Positions 1 to 4,623 of a DNA stretch of 6,274 nucleotides are shown here, piece after piece. Position numbers and translations under genes: made by a program. The notes under the pieces were generated by a model. That model did not search any database. It was not told the origin of the DNA and saw nothing but the letters and a program-made list of their open reading frames with translations. This DNA comes from Ktedonobacterales bacterium (GTDB lineage: Bacteria > Chloroflexota > Ktedonobacteria > Ktedonobacterales > JADMIN01): assembly GCA_025928125.1 (NCBI GenBank), contig JAICKD010000211.1:1-6274 (forward strand), read 5' to 3'. Each line of letters starts with the position of its first letter. The stretch's first letter is position 1.

Positions 1-16
1 CGCCGCGCAGGCAATC

Positions 17-25
17 TGATATACT
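17..25 (+). promoter_or_regulatory. Extended -10 promoter of rpsT
   Basis: TATACT at 20-25 matches the sigma70-type -10 box at five of six positions. It is preceded by TG plus one base (17-19), the extended -10 signature. A -35 box with a 17-bp spacer would fall just outside the left edge, so it cannot be checked. Transcription would start near 31-33, giving a leader of about 115 nt before the S20 start codon. Confidence 0.55.
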
Positions 26-33
26 GTCTCGGT

Positions 34-119
34 GCTGTGCGCGCGCATGATGGAGAGTTGTCGATACCATAGAGCGCACGGCCTCCATGTTGCCAGAGCA
101 TCACGGCCCCGTGTGGCCG
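34..119 (+). promoter_or_regulatory. Structured 5' leader of rpsT
   Basis: The untranslated leader can form a nine-pair stem between 34-42 and 74-82, with one G-U wobble, starting almost at the predicted first transcribed base. Its 31-nt loop holds ATGGAG (50-55), which is complementary to CTCCAT (83-88) just 3' of the stem, so an H-type pseudoknot is possible. CCTCC at 82-86 is also complementary to the Shine-Dalgarno core GGAGG at 132-136. A small hairpin pairs CGGCC (104-108) with GGCCG (115-119). S20 is known to control its own translation in Escherichia coli. That this leader does the same is inference, because short pairings arise easily in GC-rich RNA. Confidence 0.35.
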
Positions 120-147
120 CATCGTATCGCAGGAGGAAATTGCCAGT

Positions 148-426
148 ATGCCGAATCTTCGCTCGGCCAAGAAGCGCATGCGCATTGAAGAAGAGCGCCG
201 CGCCCGCAACGCCTCGGTGAAATCCACCGTGCGCACCTACGTGACCAAAGCCCGCAATGCCATCGCCAGCGACGCCAGCACTCCTGAGACGGAAGAGGCG
301 ATTCGCACGGCCATCAGCAACCTCGATCGCGCCGTGCGCAAGGGCGTGCTTCACCGCAACAACGCCGACCGCCGCAAGTCGCGGCTGATGGCCCGGCTGA
401 ACAAAGCCCAGGCCGAGAACGCCTAG
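148..426 (+). CDS. rpsT: 30S ribosomal protein S20
   Basis: This encodes ribosomal protein S20 (bS20), a primary binding protein of the small subunit that contacts 16S rRNA. The 92-residue product has the usual family length and composition. It shows an N-terminal SAKKRMRIEEERRARN-type basic helix (residues 6-21), SVKSTVRTYVTKARNAI (23-39), and the C-terminal signature with KGVLHRNNADRRKSRL at about 65-80. These features are all typical of bS20. The ATG at 148 is preceded by a strong Shine-Dalgarno AGGAGG at 131-136, with a slightly long 11-nt gap. The gene has its own promoter and terminator, so it is probably monocistronic. The start of the protein is MPN rather than the common MAN. The longer-looking frame at 32-220 overlaps it in another phase and is not a gene. 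Confidence 0.97.
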   Translation: MPNLRSAKKRMRIEEERRARNASVKSTVRTYVTKARNAIASDASTPETEEAIRTAISNLDRAVRKGVLHRNNADRRKSRLMARLNKAQAENA

Positions 427-468
427 CAGTTCTTCACTGCGATTCGCTCAGGCAAAAATGCAACGCCA

Positions 469-499
469 ACGGGGTCCGTCGCGTGCGGACTCCGTTTTG
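469..499 (+). terminator. Rho-independent terminator of rpsT
   Basis: A ten-pair GC-rich stem joins 469-478 to 486-495, with one G-U wobble and a 7-nt loop (479-485), followed by TTTTG (495-499). The T-run is short, but the position, 43 nt after the S20 stop codon, suits termination. It separates rpsT from the membrane-protein operon. Confidence 0.7.
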
Positions 500-568
500 T
501 CGTGTACTCTTCGACGTCGCGAATAGACCTCCAGGCGATTTTTGCAACCACAGGGACTCCTCGCGCGC

Positions 569-576
569 TATACAAT
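569..576 (+). promoter_or_regulatory. Weak candidate promoter for the 654-2896 operon
   Basis: TATACAAT at 569-576 contains two overlapping -10-like hexamers (TATACA and TACAAT) in an otherwise GC-rich gap. No good -35 lies at 16-19 bp; the nearest TTGCAA (542-547) is too far, at 21-23 bp. Some promoter is expected here, because a terminator closes rpsT and the next gene starts 78 nt downstream. The exact site is uncertain. Confidence 0.3.
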
Positions 577-653
577 AATGGCATACATACTGCATCACGT
601 AAGACAAATACTTTCCGGGCGTGCGCCGCCGCGTGCCGAAAGGATAGCCGCAG

Positions 654-1121
654 ATGGAGAACGTGGAACGATACCGGCCCTGGATCATCCTCGGCGCGAT
701 TGTGCTTGGCATCCTCATCATCGCATTCGTGGTGCTCGCCACCATCTTTGGCTGGTGGCCCGTGGTCGTCGATATCGTGCTGGTAATTACCGCGCTGCTC
801 AGCCTAATCATGCTCGGCGCGCTGACCTTTGCCACGATTATGCTCATCCGCACGATACGGGGTACGCGCGATGAAATCATACCCGTGCTGGAATCGCTGA
901 AGGACACCACCAGCACCGTCCAGGCGACGGCCAAAGCCGCCAGCGCGTTCGCCGTCAGGCCCAGCGTGCGCACCGCCAGCTTCGTCGTCGGCGCGGGTGA
1001 GGTCGCCAGCACGATCTTCGGACGCGGTCGCCCGCGCAAGCGCTCCGAGCAGCGCCAGCAGCGCCGCAAAGAGATCGAGCGCGAGATGGCGGCGGGAGGG
1101 AATTCCGATGATTCTCGCTGA
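654..1121 (+). CDS. Small two-helix membrane protein, unknown function
   Basis: I do not recognise a named family with certainty. The 155-residue protein has two predicted transmembrane helices (about 11-33 and 37-65), separated by a short turn containing GWWP. Next comes a predicted helical stretch with PVLESLKDTTSTVQATAKAAS (77-97, rich in Thr, Ser and Ala). The tail is strongly basic and charged (GRPRKRSEQRQQRRKEIERE, 125-144). By the positive-inside rule the tail, and hence both termini, are probably cytoplasmic. The layout loosely recalls DUF948-like envelope proteins, but this is only a resemblance. The ATG at 654 has AAAGGA (639-644) nine bases upstream. The 3' end overlaps the next gene by 14 bp, suggesting coupled translation with it and the transporter. 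Confidence 0.8.
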   Translation: MENVERYRPWIILGAIVLGILIIAFVVLATIFGWWPVVVDIVLVITALLSLIMLGALTFATIMLIRTIRGTRDEIIPVLESLKDTTSTVQATAKAASAFAVRPSVRTASFVVGAGEVASTIFGRGRPRKRSEQRQQRRKEIEREMAAGGNSDDSR

Positions 1122-1542
1122 GCCGCAGTGGCTGCACACGCTTGGACAAATGGCCGGGACGCTGCTCATGCTGGAGTTGTGCTTCGTGCTTCTGCTCGTC
1201 TGCGTCATCGTGGGCGCACTCGCCTATGGGAGCTGGTGGCTCCATAGCAATGTGATGCCCATCCTCAGCCAGTACGGCCCCATGGCGCAGCAATACATGG
1301 GTATCGCCGTCCAGGGAAGTGACCGCGTGGTCGGCGGCGTCGCCGAGTTCCACAGCCGCTGGGAGGCCTTCACCACAGGCGCGCGCGTCATGGTCTTTGG
1401 CACACGCGGCGCGCGGCGGCCGCTGCCCCCCGCGGATGAGACAGGCGATACGCTGGCGCCAGGGAATATTCCGAACCTGCCAGCCGCGCCCAATCCAGCG
1501 CAGGCCCCACAGCAGAACGGCGCGAATGGGCATGCTGAGTAG
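1108..1542 (+). CDS. Small single-helix membrane protein, unknown function
   Basis: The function is unknown. The 144-residue product has one long hydrophobic helix (about 17-44), then a predicted helical region beginning VMPILSQYGPMAQQYMG (49-65) that ends in VMVFGTRGARR (94-104). The tail (105-144) is rich in Pro, Ala and Asn and probably disordered. The start at ATG 1108 is preferred because GGGAGGG (1094-1100) lies seven bases upstream. The frame is open from 997, but that part only shadows the preceding gene. It overlaps the upstream gene by 14 bp and the downstream transporter gene by 11 bp, so it is very likely cotranscribed and translationally coupled with both. Its order of parts resembles its upstream neighbour, which may be a distant paralogue. 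Confidence 0.75.
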   Translation: MILAEPQWLHTLGQMAGTLLMLELCFVLLLVCVIVGALAYGSWWLHSNVMPILSQYGPMAQQYMGIAVQGSDRVVGGVAEFHSRWEAFTTGARVMVFGTRGARRPLPPADETGDTLAPGNIPNLPAAPNPAQAPQQNGANGHAE

Positions 1543-2896
1543 CTTCGTCGATCCATTCCGCGCGCTCAGCCGCAACGCCCAGCTCTATCTCATCTCGAAC
1601 TCGATTCAGGCGATCACGGCGGGCGCGCTGCTGGTTATCTATACACTCTATCTCACGGCGCTCGGCTACGATGCAAGTTTCATTGGGCTGCTGGCCGTCG
1701 TCGGTGTAATCGGCGGCGGCCTCGGTATCGTGCCATCGCAATGGCTGGTCAATCGCTTCGGCTGGCGCACCATGCTCATCTGGTCCGATATGATCGGCGG
1801 CGTCGCGATCTTTCTACAACTGATCCTGCCCACACCGCCGCTGCTGATACTGACCTCCATTGGCCTCGGCGCGTCGGTCGCTATCGTGCTCGTCATCAAC
1901 GCACCCTTCCTGGCCGCCAACAGCACCACCCGCGACCGCACTGCCCTCTACGGACTAAATAACGCCTTGCAGTTTCTCGCCTCCATCCTCGGGAGCGTGC
2001 TCGGTGGCGCGCTCCCGGCGTTGTTCACCTCCTCTGCCATGAGCGAGTCCTGGCTACTTCAGGCGCACATCCCGCTGCTGGCCACGAGCTTGCAGGCGCG
2101 CGCGTATCAGCTGACGCTGCTGATACTGGGCGCGCTGGCTATCCCCTCGATCATCCCGGTCTTTCTCATTCGCGAAGCGCAGCGCGAGCGCACTGCCAGC
2201 GAACCCAGAGTTGCGCATCCCTGGCGCGAGCGACTCGATAGCTGGCGCATTCAGATATATGTCGGCGTGCGCGGCGTCATCGGGCGATTCAGCCTCTTTC
2301 AGGCGCTGTTGGGCGTTGGCGCGGGTCTTTGGTTCCCCTATTTCAACCTCTACGTCGTCAAGCACCTGGGCCTGTCTACCTTCCTCTACGGCCTCCTGAC
2401 CGCCACTGCCACGGTGCTGCTGGCGGTCGCCTCGCTGATCGCGGCGCCCCTCTCCGAACGCTTCGGCAAAGTACCCGTGATTGTCATCTGCCATCTCTGC
2501 GCGCTGCCGTTCCTGGTGCTGATGGGCGCCATTCCCGTGCTACCAGTGGTCTGCCTCGCCTACCTCATCCGCAGTACCCTGGCGAATATTCCTGGTCCGC
2601 CGCTGCAATCGTTCCTGATGGAGGCGGTACCCGAACGCGAGCGGGTCATCGCCAATGGCGTCTATAACGTCAGCTGGCAGGCTGCGTGGGCGCTGGGCGC
2701 TTTCGCGGGCGGTCTGATTGTCAACACGCTGGGCTATCAGGCGCCGATGCTCATCGCGGTCCCGTGGTATGGCGGCGCGGCGCTGCTCTTCGCCTGGTTC
2801 TTCTGGCGAGGCAGACAGCGCGTGGGTGAGATCGAGAAGCCCCAGGCTGAGGCGGACGCGCCATTGCCAGCAAGCGAGTTTTTCCGTAGAGATTGA
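1532..2896 (+). CDS. Major facilitator superfamily (MFS) transporter
   Basis: This is a polytopic inner-membrane protein of 454 residues, normal for a 12-helix MFS carrier. Such proteins exchange small solutes or drugs across the membrane; the substrate cannot be read from the sequence. Hydrophobic segments run along the whole length in two halves, divided by a charged central loop (about 214-238, containing REAQRERTASEPR). Motif-A-like loops occur in both halves: QWLVNRFGWRT after the second helix (70-80) and APLSERFGKVP in the second half (305-315). In each, an Arg follows Asn or Glu where DR is usual. The chosen ATG at 1532 overlaps the previous stop; an ATG at 1526 is equally possible. 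No clear Shine-Dalgarno is visible, which fits translational coupling. The frame stays open upstream to 1319, but that part is shadow sequence. The tail (429-454) is hydrophilic. Confidence 0.88.
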   Translation: MLSSFVDPFRALSRNAQLYLISNSIQAITAGALLVIYTLYLTALGYDASFIGLLAVVGVIGGGLGIVPSQWLVNRFGWRTMLIWSDMIGGVAIFLQLILPTPPLLILTSIGLGASVAIVLVINAPFLAANSTTRDRTALYGLNNALQFLASILGSVLGGALPALFTSSAMSESWLLQAHIPLLATSLQARAYQLTLLILGALAIPSIIPVFLIREAQRERTASEPRVAHPWRERLDSWRIQIYVGVRGVIGRFSLFQALLGVGAGLWFPYFNLYVVKHLGLSTFLYGLLTATATVLLAVASLIAAPLSERFGKVPVIVICHLCALPFLVLMGAIPVLPVVCLAYLIRSTLANIPGPPLQSFLMEAVPERERVIANGVYNVSWQAAWALGAFAGGLIVNTLGYQAPMLIAVPWYGGAALLFAWFFWRGRQRVGEIEKPQAEADAPLPASEFFRRD

Positions 2897-2897
2897 C

Positions 2898-2918
2898 CCT
2901 GCCCGAATGTCTGGCAGG
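2898..2918 (+). terminator. Possible weak terminator hairpin after the transporter gene
   Basis: CCTGCC (2898-2903) pairs perfectly with GGCAGG (2913-2918) across a 9-nt loop, directly after the stop codon at 2894-2896. No T-run follows, so it may stabilise the mRNA end or be a chance stem rather than terminate by itself. Confidence 0.25.
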
Positions 2919-2923
2919 CGCAC

Positions 2924-2952
2924 TGGACTACCGACCACCCAGCGTGTATAAT
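2924..2952 (+). promoter_or_regulatory. Sigma70-type promoter of the degV gene
   Basis: A perfect -10 box TATAAT (2947-2952) lies 17 bp after TGGACT (2924-2929), which matches TTGACA at four of six positions. Transcription would start near 2959, giving a leader of about 75 nt before the ATG at 3034. It makes degV a separate transcription unit from the upstream transporter gene. Confidence 0.7.
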
Positions 2953-2989
2953 CGCCCCTATCATCGTCGAATGGTCGCCTGAGGCAGTG

Positions 2990-3007
2990 CGTCCACATCA
3001 GTGGGCG
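2990..3007 (+). other. Hairpin in the degV leader
   Basis: CGTCCAC (2990-2996) and GTGGGCG (3001-3007) form a seven-pair stem with one wobble, closed by the tetraloop ATCA. It lies 13 nt before the Shine-Dalgarno of degV. A GTG in this stem (3001) is in frame with degV but has no ribosome-binding site and would lie inside the hairpin, which argues against it as the start. Confidence 0.4.
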
Positions 3008-3033
3008 AGTGCGGAGTGGTGAGGTGCCGGACC

Positions 3034-3921
3034 ATGAGCGACTATACGCGATCTCCCTGGGCGCACCAGAGCAGCCCCATACCGAATCGCCCGCATGTGC
3101 GCATCGTCACCGACAGCGCATCTGACATCCTGCCAAGCCACGCACAGGCGATTGGAGCCTTCGTCGTGCCAAGCTGGATCGCCATGGATGGCGCGTACCT
3201 CCGGGATGGCATCGATATTTCGGCGTCGCAGTTCTACACGCGACTTCCCCACTTGCGCACGCCGCCTCATACCGAGCCAGCCACACCCCAGGAGTTCTAC
3301 CACGTCTATCAGACGGCCTTTCGCCAGGGCGCGAGTGCCGTTGTCTCGATCCACGTCTCCAGCCGCCTGAGCAAGATCGTCGAACACGCTACGATTGCCC
3401 GGAATCACCTCTCGCCCAGCGCGATTGACGTCATCGACTCGCTCCAGGCTGGCATTGGCATGTGGCCAGCGGTGATTCGCGCCGCGCAACTGGCCCGCAT
3501 GGGCGCGCCACTCCCGGTGATCCACGAGACCACCATCTCGATTCTGGCGCGCACCCGCCTCTATGCGCTGGTCGAGTCGCTCGAGCAGCTGCGCCGTAAC
3601 GGACGTATCGGGCGCGCACGAGAACTGATAGGCACGCTGCTCGACGCCCATCCCATCATCACCGTCGAGCAGGGGGAAGTCACGCCCGTTGAGACGGTGC
3701 GGACGCGCGCGCGAGGACTGGCGCGGCTGCGCGAGCTGGTGGAGAACGCGGGCGAACTCGAGACGCTGCTCATCTGCGGCGCCAGTGTCGAGTCGATTGG
3801 GCAACTGGAGAACGTGCTCGCCGGTACCTATCGCGGCATCATCCAGAAGACCTGGCTGGGGCCTGCCATCGGCTCCAATACCGGCCCATGTGTCGCCGTT
3901 GCGCTGGTCGCCCGGCAATAA
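3034..3921 (+). CDS. DegV family (FakB-like) fatty-acid-binding protein
   Basis: DegV/FakB proteins are cytoplasmic carriers that hold a fatty acid while the kinase FakA phosphorylates its carboxyl group for phospholipid synthesis. The 295-residue length is normal. Family marks in order are VTDSASD (25-31), the DGIDIS and FY segment (58-68), T80 in the place of the TSQPS motif before PQEF (85-88), VSSRLS (108-113), VIDS in the middle, LRRNGRIGRA, and the C-terminal GSNTGPC (280-286). The usual last motif is GTHTGPG, so Asn282 stands where His is expected. The SG after LS is replaced by SK. About 20 extra hydrophilic residues precede the first strand. The ATG at 3034 is chosen because GAGGTG (3021-3026) lies seven bases upstream; a GTG at 3001 lacks such a site. 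No fakA-like gene is in the window, so ligand and partner remain inferred from the family. Confidence 0.9.
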   Translation: MSDYTRSPWAHQSSPIPNRPHVRIVTDSASDILPSHAQAIGAFVVPSWIAMDGAYLRDGIDISASQFYTRLPHLRTPPHTEPATPQEFYHVYQTAFRQGASAVVSIHVSSRLSKIVEHATIARNHLSPSAIDVIDSLQAGIGMWPAVIRAAQLARMGAPLPVIHETTISILARTRLYALVESLEQLRRNGRIGRARELIGTLLDAHPIITVEQGEVTPVETVRTRARGLARLRELVENAGELETLLICGASVESIGQLENVLAGTYRGIIQKTWLGPAIGSNTGPCVAVALVARQ

Positions 3922-3973
3922 TATCTCCACCTGCGCCCGATGACGCCCGACTACTCCCGGCGATTGCGGCGCG

Positions 3974-4003
3974 CTGAAACTCGCGCGCGAGATCCCGCAT
4001 AAT
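3974..4003 (+). promoter_or_regulatory. Candidate promoter of the sigma factor operon
   Basis: CATAAT (3998-4003) matches the -10 box at five of six positions and lies 18 bp after CTGAAA (3974-3979), a four-of-six match to TTGACA. The same stretch contains TGAAAC (3975-3980), typical of the -35 element of some ECF sigma promoters such as Bacillus SigW. Either housekeeping or self-directed transcription is therefore possible. Transcription would start near 4010. Confidence 0.45.
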
Positions 4004-4009
4004 AGTAAG

Positions 4010-4019
4010 CGGAGCTCCG
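4010..4019. promoter_or_regulatory. Ten-base palindrome at the predicted transcription start
   Basis: CGGAGCTCCG is a perfect palindrome that begins at the start site predicted from the CATAAT box. It could be an operator half-site pair or a short mRNA 5' stem. It is short enough to be coincidental, and no regulator is known for it. Confidence 0.25.
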
Positions 4020-4056
4020 TTCTTGCCGCATCTGGATGTATCAGGAGAATCGATCG

Positions 4057-4623
4057 ATGCATGAGGAGATGATTCGCCGCGCGCAACAGGGTGATACCGT
4101 GGCGTTTCGGGCGCTGGTCGAGGCCTATTCGCCCGGCGCCTGGCGCGTGGCGCAGATTCTCATGACCGACCGCGAACAGGCGGAGGATGCGTTGCAGGAA
4201 GCATGGATAGACGTCTGGCGCGGCCTGCCGCGCTACGATGCGGCGCGCCCGTTCCGCCCCTGGCTGCTCGCAATTGTGGGCAATCGCTGCCGGATGCTCA
4301 GACGGCGCCAGACCATCCCAACACAATCGCTCGGCGAAGACCTGGCGGACGGTCTGCTTGATCCGCGTGATACCTATGCCGAAGTCGCCGCGCGCGAGCC
4401 AGATGTCGCGCTACAAAACGCGCTGGGATGCCTGGCGGCGGAGGCCCGCGAACTATTGAAGCTGCGCTATCAGGCCGAGCTTGAACTCGCGGAAATTGCC
4501 GAATTCTATGGGATACCACTCAGCACGGTCAAGTCGCGCCTCTACCGCACGCTCGCCGCCTTGCGCGCCCAACTTACCAGCATGGCGCCGACCGCACTGG
4601 ATTCCTCGGAGACCACCAGATGA
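4057..4623 (+). CDS. ECF-type RNA polymerase sigma factor (sigma-24 family)
   Basis: This is a 188-residue group 4 (extracytoplasmic function) sigma factor, which directs RNA polymerase to a specific set of promoters, usually in response to envelope or external signals. The sigma-2 domain (about 5-85) contains DREQAEDALQEAWIDVWR (38-55), the classic core-binding region 2.2 helix, and RPFRPWLLAIVGNRCRMLRRR (64-84), matching regions 2.3-2.4. A linker of about 35 residues follows. The sigma-4 domain (about 118-175) carries the helix-turn-helix ELELAEIAEFYGIPLSTVKS (141-160) then RLYRTLAALR for -35 recognition. The length is typical, with no extra C-terminal domain. The ATG at 4057 is chosen for AGGAGA (4043-4048) eight bases before it; an in-frame ATG at 4036 precedes that site. 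The stop overlaps the next start (ATGA), so the two are translationally coupled. The ECF subgroup cannot be named by eye. Confidence 0.93.
   Translation: MHEEMIRRAQQGDTVAFRALVEAYSPGAWRVAQILMTDREQAEDALQEAWIDVWRGLPRYDAARPFRPWLLAIVGNRCRMLRRRQTIPTQSLGEDLADGLLDPRDTYAEVAAREPDVALQNALGCLAAEARELLKLRYQAELELAEIAEFYGIPLSTVKSRLYRTLAALRAQLTSMAPTALDSSETTR

Noticed and set aside
32..220. A 62-codon + strand frame in the rpsT leader
   Set aside because: It overlaps the start of rpsT in another phase, would start at or within a few bases of the predicted transcript start, and has no ribosome-binding site or recognisable motif.
997..1107. An upstream extension of the single-helix membrane protein
   Set aside because: It duplicates the coding region of the previous gene in another frame; the Shine-Dalgarno GGGAGGG points to the ATG at 1108.
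1319..1531. A 71-residue N-terminal extension of the MFS transporter
   Set aside because: The extension is Arg- and Ser-rich shadow sequence without transporter character; the expected N-terminus begins at the ATG at 1532 or 1526.
434..1575. Overlapping minus-strand open frames (434-1069, 804-1208, 955-1575)
   Set aside because: They oppose the rpsT terminator and the two small membrane genes, and show low-complexity composition with no family features.
3001..3033. A GTG start for degV, adding 11 residues
   Set aside because: It has no Shine-Dalgarno and lies in a hairpin, while the ATG at 3034 has GAGGTG at ideal spacing.
3969..3988. GCGCGC inverted arms before the sigma factor gene as a terminator of degV
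   Set aside because: No T-run follows, and alternating GC repeats are common here by chance; the arms are noted only because they surround the TGAAAC element.
4036..4056. An ATG start for the sigma factor, adding seven residues
   Set aside because: The ribosome-binding site AGGAGA lies after this ATG and correctly before the one at 4057.
2998..4326. A 442-codon open frame on the minus strand, antisense to degV and the sigma factor gene
   Set aside because: It lies opposite two well-supported genes, its translation is rich in Arg, Gly and His without recognisable motifs, and long antisense frames are expected in high-GC DNA.
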